Shown piece after piece: positions 31,734 to 43,232 of a DNA stretch of 44,315 nucleotides. Every line of letters starts with the position of its first letter. Position 1 is the first letter of the stretch. The notes below the pieces were generated by a model. It saw nothing but the letters and a program-made list of their open reading frames with translations, had not been told where the DNA came from and searched no databases. The DNA comes from Parvularia atlantis. Taxonomy: Eukaryota; Opisthokonta; Rotosphaerida. The translations under genes were made by a program, and so were the position numbers. The stretch covers positions 1 through 44,315 of the forward strand of contig CALSCO010002395.1 of the NCBI GenBank assembly GCA_943704415.1, in the 5' to 3' direction.

Positions 31734-32894
31734 TCACTGAGGCCGCGACAGCTCGTACAGCGTCACGGTGGGCGGCGTGTCTGTCTTGGCTGCGGCCACA
31801 GCCGGCGCCGTCTGCTGCGTGCTCTGGGCACGTGGCCGTAAGCCCCGCGCGCAAGTCTCGTGCGTGCGTGTCCGCGCACCGTGATCACGCACAGCCGGCG
31901 TACGTGGAAGCCGAAAGGCGCGGCTTGCGCTTCGCCCAGGAAACGGCTGGTCACGTCAGCTGGTACGTAGCCGCCGACACTTACGAGCACGCGGCCCGTC
32001 ACCGGCTTGAGCAGCTGTCGCGAGCCGTGAGCGCAACGGCAGCCACACCCAGACGCACGCACACGCGCGCACGACGTCAGCAGCGCCGTGTGGCTGGACG
32101 CGATCCAGAGCAGGTCGGCCATGAGAATCACGTCAAAGCACAGCTCGTCCATGCGGTGCCGACGGTCGTGCTCGCCGCGCGCCGTGTCGCTGTGCCACAG
32201 CGACGCGAGTACGAGCTGCAGCGACGTCGTGTCCTCGCCCCAGATGTACGGTGCCGCGCGCACACGGTGCTGCACGGCCGGCGGCAGGTTGCGCTCGATG
32301 TTGTCCTGCTCGCGTGCGCCGTCGTGAGCTGCGCACGTCACACAACGGCGCGGCACCTGAAGGTTCGCGATCAGCACGGGGTCGGGCAGGTCCGTCAGCA
32401 CCACAGCCCGTGCGCCGCGCCTTGCCGCGACCACGCCAGGCAGGCCCGCGCCGCTGCCGAGCTCGAGGACCGACTGGCCGGCGAGATCGACGCCGGCCAG
32501 GTGCCGCGCGAGCACGACGGCCGCGTGCCACACAAACTGCCCAAACTTGCTCGTCTGCGCTCGCGCGCTCGGCGATCAGGTGCGGACGCGCACGGACGCG
32601 CACGGCGCACCTTGGATGCGGCCGCGAGCGAGAAGCGCAGGCGCACGTCGCGGCCGAGGGCGTCGCGCGCCGTCAGCACAAACAGGCCGTCCGGGTCAAG
32701 CGTGACGCGCTGGTGCGCCGAGAGCCCGCGCACGACGTCCTCCGGCAGGGTATCGTCCGGCCCGCGCGTCTGCGGCGGCATCAGCTTGCGCGGCCGCGAG
32801 CGCGAGCGCGAGTGCAACGCACCAGAGGCGTCACGCGCTGCCCTCGCCGACGGAACAGGTCCCACCACGACGACAACCGCTCGGCTGGCTGCAT
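31734..32894 (-). CDS. Class I SAM-dependent methyltransferase (METTL21/Efm7-Nnt1 type)
   Basis: Six exons close in phase to 303 residues. A short N-terminal extension (MQPAERLSSWWDLFRRRGQR) precedes a small strand-rich region and the catalytic fold: FGQFVWHAAVVLARHL, SAM-binding motif I VLELGSGAGLPGVVAA, post-I VVLTDLPDPVLIANL, then FDVILMADLLWIASSHTALL and GRVLVSVGGYVP. The W-A/V-LA then LELG-G-GLPG then LTD pattern is that of seven-beta-strand protein lysine or N-terminal methyltransferases (METTL21, METTL18, Efm7/Nnt1). Substrates in this group include eEF1A, Hsp70 and VCP. Which one applies here cannot be told. The upstream Met at 32894 is joined by a 38-nt intron. A start at 32781 is an alternative. 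It lies downstream of the kinase gene on the same strand. Confidence 0.8.
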
Positions 32895-33002
32895 CTGCGG
32901 GGCGGGCAGCGCGAGGAACTACAAAGGGGGGGTTAGCCGCGGCAGTGCAAAGGGGTGCAGAGTGATCGTGGTCAGTGGGTACAGGCCACTGTGTCGGTGC
33001 AG

Positions 33003-36000
33003 TCACTGTGCGCCGGTCTCTGGAAAGGGGGCCTGTCAGCCCGTCGGCGCGTGCACGCGTGCGCTGTGCGCACCTCGGTTGGTCGCGCATGCTTGCCAAT
33101 CACGCCCGCGAGCTTCTCGAGCGACACGGGCTTCATGATCAGGTCGTCCATGCCGCAGCGCAGGCACTCGCTCCGGCGCTCCTCGTCGTCCGCCGTTAGT
33201 GCGATGATCGCGACTGGCGCCTGGCCGTTGGCGGCCTCGAGCCGCCGGATGTCGGCCGTGGCCTCGATGCCGTCCTTGACCGGCATTGACAGGTCCATCA
33301 GCACCAGGTCGACAGCGCCCGTCGGCTTGCCCTCGATCTCGATGACGCGTCTGCGAGTGCCGTTAGCAAGCGACCGCCGCATGTGCATGTGCATGCGCGC
33401 GCGCGCGCGCACCGCTCGACGTTGAGCGTTCGAAACAGATCCACGGCCTCCTGCCCGTTGAACGCAAACACGTGCGAGTGACCCAGCCGCCCGAGCTGCT
33501 TCGAGATGATAAACCGGTTGATCTGGTTGTCCTCGGCCACGAGGATGCTGAGCGCGTGCGAGCCAACCGTGTCCGGCACCTGTGCTGCCGCTCGTCTGAT
33601 CGCGTTGTGCGAGTGTGATCTCGCTCGCATGCCCGCTTGTTGCGCTTGCCCGTCATCGTCGTGCTCGCCATCGGTGCCGCCCGCGCCAGGCAGCGCAAAG
33701 TCGGCCGAGTGCGACGCGACGAGACCGCTGTCGTCGCCGGCGTCCTCATCGTCCTCGGGCGGCCGCCCAGGGGCAGACGGCGTAATCACAGAGCTCGGCC
33801 GCGACACGCGCTCGACTGCCACCTGCCATGAGTGAGCGCGTGAGCCCTCGTCGCACACTGTGCACGCGCACGCACCGCGCTGACGTCCATCAGGCCCTCG
33901 GCCGCCAGCGACTCGAGCGCGTTGATGGTCGACAGCTTGGGCTTGCTCACCGCGAGCACAGTGTCCGCGTCGTGCGGCCCGGCACCAGAACCGGGCCGGT
34001 CGAGCGCAAAGGCGACCGTGAATACGACCGTTGTGCCCTTGCCGACCGCTGCACGTCGCGTGCCAGTGTGAGCGTGCGCCGGCGAACGGCACACACGCAG
34101 CCGCCGCACTCGACGTGCACGAGATGGACCCGTGCATCATCTCGACCAGCTCCTTGCAGATAGACAGGCCCAGGCCAGACCCACCGTTTCCGAGCGCCTT
34201 GTTGGACGCCTGCCGCCGTGCGTGGCTGTGTCAGCCACGCACTGCGCTGCGCAAGGGTAAGCACCTGCTGGAACGGCTTGAAGAGCTCAAACGTCTTGTC
34301 GTCAAAGCCCACGCCAGTGTCTGTCACGGCGAAGCGCACGCGCACTGCGTGCCACGCGAATGAGGCGGCCTTGCCTGAGCTGTGCGCGGCGAGGAGCACA
34401 CCGTGCGACGGCGTGACCTCAGCGGCCCGCGCAGACATGCGGATCTCGCCGTCGCTCGTGAACTTGATGGCGTTGCCTGTTCGCGCAGTGCGTCAGCCCG
34501 TAAACAGCCGCCCCGGCCCGCGCGCGAACGCACTCAGCAGGTTGCCGATGACCTGCAACAGGCGCGCTTGGTCGCCCAGCACTGCGGTGCTCGGCGTCAG
34601 TGAGCGTACGGCAGCAATGCGTGGGCGGGCGCGCACCGATTGGCGGGATGCCCTCGTCGACGCTGACCGCGAGCCGCACGCCCCTGCGCGCGCTCGCGCT
34701 CGCAAACATGTCGCTCGCGGTTTGCATCACCGTCTGCACGCTCATCGGCTGCGCACAGTCAGCCGCGGGCCGCGACGTGAGCGCACGCGCACCGACGCCT
34801 CCACCGAGACCATCCCGGCCTCGATCTTGGACAGGTCGAGCACGTTGTTGATCAGCTGGTGCAGGCGACGGCAGCTCGAGCAGATGATGTTGATCTGCAG
34901 CTGCGTCCTGTGCGGGCCATCAACGATGTGCGGAGGTGCGCGCGGCGCACACACTCGGCCGAGATCTCCTGGTTGGGCACGAGCATCTCGGCCATGCTGA
35001 GGATGCCGACGAGCGGCGTGCGAATCTCGTGCGACTGCGGCACAAAAATGAGGGACGGTCGGGCAGTGCACGGGGCCGGTGCGCACCATCGTCGAGATGA
35101 AGCGCCTGCGCGACTCGCTCGTCGTCGCCAGCTCCGACACGGTGCGGCGCAAGAAGTGCACGGCGAAGGACGCGAACGCCGTGAAGATCCACAGGCGCGC
35201 GACCTGCGCCGCAGCCGCAGCCGCGCGATCAGCCGCACACCTCGCACCACCACGCCGCCCGCGCGCACCTCGGCCATCACAAGCGACACGACCGTGAACG
35301 TGCGCGGCATGTCGAAGACCTCGCCCCAGAACTGCATCAAGTGCTCGCCCGAGTGCGCGTATGCGACCAGGACCTCGATCGAGCTGATGCACGAGATCTG
35401 CGCCGCACGCGACATCACGCGACGTCACTCGCCGCACGCATCGCACGCACAAAGACCGCAAAGTGCTCGTTGACCATGAGCGCGCCGATGGCCGCAATGA
35501 GCCCGTTGAGCGAGCAGAAGAAGAACATGAGCGCGCGGTCCGGCCCGAGCGAGAAGCCGTACCAGGTGATGCATATCTGTCGCGTGCGCGTCTCAGCCGC
35601 GTCGCAGTGCGGTGCGATATGCGTGCCTTCATGAACAGCGTCATGAACGCCGAGGCCAGCTTGACGCTGTGCTCGTCGCGCACGACGAAGAGTATGTACC
35701 TGCGTCCTCGTCGTCAAAGCGGGCCGCACTCCCTGGCCGCACGCACGCGTTGGCGAGCATGCACCCGACGAGGTACAACTGCACGACAAAGCTGAGCGGC
35801 GTGAGCAGGAACAGCGCGTTGAGCACAAACATGAGTGCGACGACCTTGGTGCCCGTGCGCTCAGTCAACGTGGGAGCGCTGCGGAAAAGGGGCAGGCGGC
35901 CGGGGCCCACGACGCGCACCGCCCGCAGCACGCTCCGCCGCAGCTCCACAAACTGCACCGGGTCCGCGTCGGCGCCCGGCCGCGCGACGCCTAGGGCCTG

Positions 36001-36018
36001 GCCCGCCGTGACCGGCAT
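33003..36018 (-). CDS. Membrane-bound hybrid histidine kinase
   Basis: About 14 exons give roughly 770 residues. The N terminus holds about five hydrophobic segments (VVALMFVLNALFLL, FVVQLYLVGCML, ALMFFFCSLNGLIAAIGALM, WIFTAFASFAVHFL) without a recognised extracellular sensor. Then come HisKA with the phospho-accepting His in SHEIRTPLVGILSMAE and the second helix INNVLDLSKIEAG; HATPase_c with N-box NLLSNAIKFTSDGEI, G1 VTDTGVGFDD, F-box and G2 GNGGSGLGLSICKELV; an acidic linker; and a receiver domain with SILVAEDNQINR, phospho-acceptor Asp in LVLMDLSMPVKDG and Lys in LIMKPVS. All catalytic residues are present. Output would pass through a separate HPt protein, not seen here. The intron at 35577-35626 is GC-AG. 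The shared promoter with the permease hints at co-expression. Confidence 0.9.
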
Positions 36019-36115
36019 CGCAGATCGCGTAGGAAGACGTCACTCATCGGCGGCCAGAGAGACGACAGACGTGGCCGCGCCCGCCACATCCGTGCGCGCA
36101 TTGCCCATCACGCGC
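36019..36115. promoter_or_regulatory. 97-bp divergent promoter region (histidine kinase and FtsX-like permease)
   Basis: Only 97 bp separates the kinase ATG (36018) from the permease ATG (36116). Nothing resembling a TATA box or repeat operator is visible. The spacer contains ACGTCACTCATCGG, a CRE/AP-1-like core that may be chance. Confidence 0.45.
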
Positions 36116-39100
36116 ATGTCGTCGTCGCGGAGCAGCAGCGCGTCGAGCGGCGCGGCGCACGGCGGCGGCGACGGCGACGAGGGCCGCGGCGGCGCGGGCG
36201 GCGCGGCGGCATCGCTCGTGACGGACGCGTCCAGCGATAGCAAGGACAGCAAGGACAGCGACCCGCCGCCGGGCTACGTCACCGCGGCCCAGCGCAGCCT
36301 CCGCACGCCCTCCGCGCCGCCGACGCCCGCCGAGCCCGTGGCCGCGCCGGCGACGGCCGCGGAGCCCAAGCCGGCGCGCACGTGGATGCTGTGGCGGCGG
36401 CTGGTGCGCGGCGGCGCCGTCAGCCCGGACGCGGAGCCCGTGGTGCGGGCGCGTGACGGCGAGCACGTGCGCGCAGACGCTGACGTGGACCGGGGGGCGC
36501 GGACAGGACGGGCCACGTGTGCGCATCGCAGCCACGCGACCGCTGTCGGCGGCCGAGCAGTACCGCAACTACGTGCGTCAGGCGCGCATCGAGATCAGCC
36601 GCAACAAGTGCCAGTTTGTGCTCGGCTGCGGCTCCATCTGCCTCGTCGTCTTTGTCGTGTGCGGTGCGCGCGGCACTTGTGCCGATCGCGATGTGCCGCG
36701 CTCAGCCCCGCGCGCGCGCGCGCAGTGTCGCTGTCCGTCCTCAGCTTCGCGCCGATCCTCTTCCTTGGCCTGGCCGAGGCGTCCAGCGGGCAGATCGACC
36801 TCACGATCACGGCCGGCGTCAGCGGTGCATCTCCGCTCGCCGCTTGATCGCCGATTGCGCGCGTCTGACCTTGCTCCGCAGACGTCTACGGCATCAACTA
36901 CACGTTTGTGAACGAGCTGCTCACCGCGCAGGGCTCGAGCGACATGCTCTTCAGCAGCCCGCGCTACGTCACGGCCGAGTACGCCTACAACCCGCTGCGG
37001 TGCGCCGGCTACCTACCAGAGTACCCCGACGACAACGCCTGGTGCGCACATGCCTGCACAATCACGCGCAACGCCTGACGGTGACGCCGCACGCACGCAG
37101 GGCCTACGACAGCTCGGGGCCGATCGCGAGCAACCCCAGCCCGACGTGCTCGGGCGACCCGTCCAACTGCGTCTCCGGCAAGTGCACGGGCGGCCAGAGC
37201 ATCAACCGTGCGTGCGGCGCACAGGCCGGTGCCGGCAGCGGGACCTGAGGCGCGCACACGCAGTGGTCGCGCTCGACTCGATCAAGGAGGCCGCGATCGG
37301 CATCGGCCGCGAGTGGAAGCTGCCGCCCGTGCCGCGCGGCTCGTGCTACATCTACTCGTCGCTCGCGTCGCGCCTGGGCGTCAAGGTGGGCGACTACGTG
37401 CTCGTGGCGACCAAGTGCGCGCCCCGTCCGTCGGCTTGCGCCGATGCTGACTGTCGGTGCCAACCAGCTTCTACCGCTCGTACACTTGGTTTGCAACAAA
37501 CGCGCGCAGCAACACGTCCGAGGTGCGCTCGCCACTCGTGTATCTGATGCTCAAGGTGCGTCTGCGCGCCTGCACCCGCCCCGTACGGCACGCGGCTCAC
37601 GGGGACACGCGGCAGGTCGACCGGCTGCTGCCGTCGTCGCTGGGCAAGTTTCGATCGTCGCTCGACAAGGGTGCGCGCGCGGCGGGCGCGTGCGGGCGCC
37701 GCGCTGCTCACCTGCGCGCGTCGCGCACAGTCGTCGTGGTCGAGTCGTCGGACGTGCTCGGCCTGATGGCGGACTTTGCCAACTCGACGTGGTCGATGGA
37801 GTACCGCGCGGCCGTGGCGTCACTTGACATCAACTACTGCGTCAAGGTGCGTCCGGCCGGGCTTGCTCTGTGCGGCTCTGGGCTGAGTGCGAACCCTCGC
37901 GCTCGCAGCAAGTGAACTTCAACCTGCCCGCGCCGCGCTTCCAGTACTACTCCAACTCGGACTTCCCGACGGTGGCGCGCGGCGTTGTGTCGTGGGCGTC
38001 GTCAATCGTGTTCCTGCTGGGCGTCGACGAAGTCAACCGTGTGTGCTGCGCGTGGGCGTGCCGCTGCGCCAGCGCCTCGTAACGCTGTGGGCGGCAGAGG
38101 AGCTCGGCGTACTGTCGCAGCTGTTTTCGACGCGCAACGCGTCGTCGTTCCTGAAGCTGGTGCTGAACCTTGTGCGTCCCCGCGCGGCGGTGCCGTGTGC
38201 GCGCGCGCTTAGCTGAAGGCATTGTGGCGTGCACCGCAGATCATTCTGCTGCTCTCGGGCATCTCGATCCTGCTGATCTATTCGCTGCTGCTCGTCTCGG
38301 TCGAGAGCCGCACGTTCGAGCTGGGCATCTTCCGCATGATCGGCCTCAACCGCGCGGGGCTCGTGCAGATGCTGCTCGTGCACGCGATGATGTTTGCCGT
38401 GCCCGCGTGGGCGATTGGGCTCGTGCTTGGCCAGCTCGCGTTCCTCGGCGCCTCGCGCGTGCTGTCGGTGCGCCAGAAGGCTGCGCCTCGCGTGTGCGCA
38501 GCGGCTGAGAGAGGTGTGCGCGCAGAGCTTGACGGCGACACCGGTCGACAGCCGCCTGTCGGACGACGGCATCCTCGTCGCGAGCCTGCTCGGGCTGGTG
38601 ATTCCGGTCATCGCCGCCATCTTCCCGATCAGGGTAGCGTGGCCCGCCTGCTCAGCCGCATCGCGCCTTGACCCCTGCCGACCCGAACGCAGGCCGCGCT
38701 GACGAAGAACCTGCACGACGCGCTCGACACGCAGCGGTCCAAAGTCAAGGCCGTCGAGGTCACGGTCGAGCGCTCGAGCAAGGACGAGTACGCGAGTGCG
38801 GCGTTGGCGTGCGTGACTCGCCCTGCGATAAGGTTGGTCAGGCTGATGCGCGCGCGGCAGCGTCGGCGTGCTGCTGGCTGTCGTTGGCTTCCTGATCTAC
38901 TACCTCCTGCCGCTCTCGCTCCTGTACAACAACGTGACCCTTCTGTTCAACATCTTCCTGATGCTGCTGGTTGGCATGCTCATCGGGTTGGTCCTGCTCG
39001 CGCTCAACCTGCAGGTGCGCGCCCCTGCACGCGTTTGCAGTGCGAGCTCACGCGCCGGCCGGCCGGCCAGCCGCTGCTCGAGTCGCTCCTCATCTGGGTC

Positions 39101-40976
39101 CTCTTCAAGGCGCTCTTCTTCGAGAACAAGTCGATGGCGTCGATCGTACGCAAGAACATGGGCTCGCACCGGCAGCGGTGCGCGCTCTTCTGCCGCGCAC
39201 GCACGCGCGGCTCACGCAGCGCTACGCGCCTCAAGCAACCGCAAGACGGCCATCACGTACGCGACCGCCCTCGGCTTCCTCATCTTCCTCGCCGTCGCGG
39301 TCGACATTCAAATCAGCAACCTGTACTACGAGTGCGTCGTTGTTGTTTATTTTGCCCCCAGAGGCGCCGTGCGCCCGTGCCCGCGCCGTGACCCACGCGT
39401 CGTGCGCTCGCCAGGACGATCCAGAGCAACGGTGCGGTCCTGCAGATCGAGTCATACGCGACTGCGGATGGTTTCGCGCTCGGCATCACCCCGAAGAGGC
39501 GCGAGATGCCTTCTCAGCGCGGTGCGGCGCTCATGTGGCGCGCGGCTGCAGGGCGCTGGAGGATTGGGCGGCGGCCCAGCGTGACGTCGTCGACTACGCC
39601 TGGATATCGTACGAAATGCAGAGCACGTGGAACGTGCGCCGGGGCCTGCAGGTGTCAAACGTGGGCAGGCACGTAGCGGCACCTTGTGCGCGGCACGGGG
39701 CGGTTGCTGATTGCGTCGCGCGCACGGTCGTTAACCGGTAATGCAGGTACCTCACGAGCAACACGTACCTCTACGCGGGCTCGCCCAACGTGTGGGAGGC
39801 ATTCCTGCCCGGGTACACGAACGTGGTCAGGTCGCAGCCGCGGTCGCCGTACACGCTTGGTCAGCAGGTGCGACCGTGCATTGCTCCGGGAGGCGCTGCG
39901 TGACGCTGCGTGCTCGGGCAGCTGTACGCGCAGCAGGGCGACCACGGGATCATCACGGGCGAGTACTTTGGCAGCCAGTACGGCCTGGCCGACCCCTCGC
40001 GCGAGATCTTCATTATCACGACGATCAACACTCAGCCCGTCAACACGGTCACACGCACGCGCGCGCGCGGCACGGCCACGCTGGACGGCACGCCGGTCTT
40101 CACCATGACGTCGTTCCCCAACAGGCACGCGCGCGCGCGCCACTGGGCCGCAGGCTGAGCCGGCGCGCCCGCGCAGCTTTGAGGACATCGTCGTCAACCT
40201 ACCGTTTTTCGTAGAGCTGTCTGGCGGGCAGTTCAAGTCGGTTGACGACATCCCAATGCGCCGGTTCATCATCAGGCTGGCGCCAGGTGCGGGCTGGCTG
40301 TGTGCGGCCGGCTGCCGCCGTGCTGACGCAGCGAGCAGGCCTGAACGACTCGCGCGTCGACGCCGTGATCGCGTCACTGCCGCCGCTGTCCATCGGGTAT
40401 CTGACGGACGTGCGCGGGCAGTTTGGGCTGCTTGTGACGCAGCAGGGCACGATCCAGTGGATCTTCCAGGTGCGTGGCAGCTGCAGCGGGCGCCGCGGCC
40501 GTGCTGCCTGACGCAGGCCGCAGATCGTCACCGTCTTCACGCTCGTCATCGCCTTCTTCTCGCTCAGCACGTCCATGTTTACCAACATCATTGAGCAGAC
40601 GAAGGAGGTCGGTATCCTGCGCGCGCTCGGCCTGTCGCGCTTCCCGATCTTCCGCATCTACATCTACGAGGCGTTCTTCCTCGTGATCTCGTCGGCGATC
40701 CTCGGCGTGCGTCCGCTCACCGCCTGTGCGCACCGGCGCGGGCTGACGCCGTCCGCTTGCCGTGCACACTGGCAGGGCCTGATCGGGCTGATCATCGGCT
40801 GGTCGATCAACGCGCAGTTTGCGCTGCTGACGCAGACGCCCGTGCCGTTTGTCTTCCCCTGGAGCCTGGCCATCACCGTGCTCATCGTCGCGGTGCTCTC
40901 TGCCATCTTCTCGACGGTGCTGCCGGTGTGGCGCCTGGTGATGATGCCGGTCGTGGGCATCTTCCGGCTCAAGTGA
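36116..40976 (+). CDS. Large FtsX/MacB-type permease with two FtsX modules
   Basis: Many exons (about 20) give roughly 1200 residues. A disordered Ser/Gly/Pro-rich cytoplasmic N terminus leads to the first helix (KCQFVLGCGSICLVVFVV, LSVLSFAPILFLGLA). A large extracytoplasmic domain resembling MacB_PCD follows (KEAAIGIGREWKLPPVPRG). The first FtsX core is LLLSGISILLIYSLLLVSVE, RTFELGIFRMIGLNRAGLV and IPVIAAIFPIRAALTKNLHDA. Two or more middle helices and a second extracytoplasmic domain follow. The second FtsX core is VTVFTLVIAFFSLSTSMFT, EQTKEVGILRALGLSRFPIF and AIFSTVLPVWRLVMMPV. FtsX proteins normally pair with an ATPase in lipoprotein, lipid or peptide handling. No ATPase is fused or adjacent. 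The intron at 39499-39551 is GC-AG. I could not settle one junction near 38038-38075. Confidence 0.8.
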
Positions 40977-41140
40977 TAGATTTTGTTGTCATGTAAAGAG
41001 CGCGACAAGTACTGCGGTGGCACTGCCGCGAGTGAGGCTGAAGACTGAACGACACGGACGGCACAAACAAGACAGGATAAACTGATCGGTCACGGCGGCC
41101 TCGCGCCTGGTGAGGCGACCACCATCCTGCCATTTCGGCC

Positions 41141-43192
41141 ATGCTCGACAAGGCGGTAGGAGCGTGGCTGACGACGCAAGGTGCGCGCCAAGCCGGTCGC
41201 GCCACCCGTCGGCTGATCGGGCTCGCAGGCGTCGCCGTGCGCGCGCCGTGGCTCGAGGCGGCACTGGCGCAGCTCGCGCCGGCCGGTGCGACGACAGCGG
41301 TGGCGGGCGTGCGTGGCGCTGCGCACCTCAACCCGATTGGGATGACGATGGCGCGCGCGCACACGACACAGCTGCGCGAGCGCGTGCTCGAGCGCGTGCT
41401 GCACGCCAATCTGCGCGACGCGAGCGCAGGCCGCCTCCCGCTCGGCGTCGGCCAGCTGCACAAGCAGCAGATTGCCGGGCCGGTCATGCTGCAGATCGAG
41501 ACAACGCTGGACGTGGGCGACTCGCTCAACCACCAGCTCGACAGGCTCGAGGGCAAGGAGGACGCGGTGCCGGACGTGTGTGCGGCTGCGAGAGCGCACG
41601 GCGCACGGCTTAGCAGCGCGGGCGATCGCAGGCCGACGCTGACGGCGGCGAGCTGTTTGCGGCCGCGGCGCAGGTCGGCGGCAAGCAGGGCTCGGCGGCA
41701 AAGGGCGCGCAGAGGACGTGGGCGAGCCCGTCGCGGGTGCGGCTGCGCCCGTGCTCACCCATGCATCGCTGACGGCGGTCGCCGCCCCGCAGATGCTCAA
41801 GCTCGAGCTGACGGACGGCGCCACGACCGTCGTGGCGATGGAGTACAAGCGCATCGACGCGCTCACGGGCGTGCAGGCGGGCGCCAAGGTGCGTATGGCT
41901 CTAGTTGCACGCCAAACTGACGAGCTGCGCTGCACAGCTGGTCGTGAAGCAGGTCGAGGTGCTGCGCGGCACGCTGCTGCTGCGACCCGAGAACGTGACG
42001 GTGCTGGGTGGGAACGTCGCCGAGTACGAAGAGCGCAACGACCTCGGCCGGACGCTGCGGCGTGCGCTCAAGTGCGTTGCCGGCAGCCCGCGCTCGCCTG
42101 TCTCACCCTCAACGCAGACTGGACGACGCCAGATCGCTGCCGCTGCCGCTGCAGCAGCAGCCGCCCGCTGCCGCCAAGAAGCCCGCCGCGGCGCCTCCAC
42201 CGGCACGCCCGCCGCTCCAGACGATCCCCGCCCGGCCAGCTCCCGCGCCTGCTCCCCGCGGCGGGCCGAGCGACCCGTTCGAGCTCGACGACGATCTGCT
42301 CGCGCAGATGATCAGCGCGGACGACGACGACTTTGCTTTTTCGCCGCCGTTGCCGCCAGCAGCGCCGACAGCGCCGACGATGCAGCGAGCACCTGCGCCC
42401 GCACCTGCGCATGTGCGGGCCGAGGTCGTCACGGTCGAGGACTTGGACGCGGCGGCGATCGAGGCGGCGATGGACGCGGACGTGGACGAGAGCTTCTACG
42501 AGGACGTGCTGGCCGCGGCCGACCGCGTCGAGTTGTCGTCTATGGCGGCGTTCAAGCACGCGGCGCCTGCGTCTGCGCCCGTGAACGACGCCAAGAAGCC
42601 GCGCACGGCCGCGCCCGTCTTCTTGTCTGCGCCTGCACCCGCTCGCATGGCCGTGCCGTTCGCGTCGCCTGCGCCTGCTCGCACTACCGCAAGCACGGCC
42701 GCAACGGCAACCGCACCAGCAACGGCGAGCGCACCGGCACCCGCCTTGCTGCGCGACCTGCAGCTGCCGAGCACGCAGCGCGTCGAGATGACGGTGCGAC
42801 CCAGTGCCTGTGCGGGCGCGCAAACTCGTACCGACGGGCCGCAGCTCTCGATCGAGTCGCTGCTGGGCAAGCTCGAGTACGAGGGCGACGCGTTCGAGCT
42901 GCACCTCGCCGTGGTCGACGAGCAGCGCCAGCGCGCCGAGGTCGTGTTTGCGGACGAGCTGCTAAGCCGCCTGCTGGGCATGACCGCGACGCAGTTCAAG
43001 CTGCTGTCCAAGACGGGCCGCACCGAGGCACGCCTCGCGCGTCTTGCCCGCCCTCGCTGACGCGCTGCACCCGGGCAGGTGCGCGACCGCCTCCTCAAGC
43101 CCGTGCTGCAGGCAAGGCCCACGCGCATGACCCTCGACCTCACCTGCGCCAACCGCCGCCGCGTGCCGGCCGTGGTCGCGCTCGGGCGATGA
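41141..43192 (+). CDS. RMI1: RecQ-mediated genome instability protein 1 (RMI1)
   Basis: Six exons close in phase to 597 residues (human RMI1 has 625). RMI1 is the OB-fold subunit of the BLM/Sgs1-topoisomerase III alpha dissolvasome. The N-terminal helical region (WLEAALAQLA, VLHANLRDASAGRLP) and OB1 fold are visible: IAGPVMLQIETTLDVGDSLN, MLKLELTDGATTVVAMEYKR, GAKLVVKQVEVLRGTLLLRP and ENVTVLGGNVAEY. A disordered, acidic middle follows (DPFELDDDLLAQMIS, EDLDAAAIEAAMDADVDESF). The C-terminal OB2-like domain (LLGKLEYEGDAFELHLAVVD, RMTLDLTCANRRRVP) is preserved. The last intron, 43028-43078, is GC-AG (GAG then GCACGC). The next gene starts only 40 bp after its stop on the same strand. Confidence 0.88.
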
Positions 43193-43232
43193 CCACGATC
43201 TGTATCTACTACCTCACTTTGTAGCGAGCACG

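Noticed and set aside
36116-40976. Bacterial contamination as the source of the FtsX-like gene
   Set aside because: It contains about 20 introns with the same donor and acceptor pattern as its neighbours, including a GC-AG intron, and shares a promoter spacer with a host-type gene.
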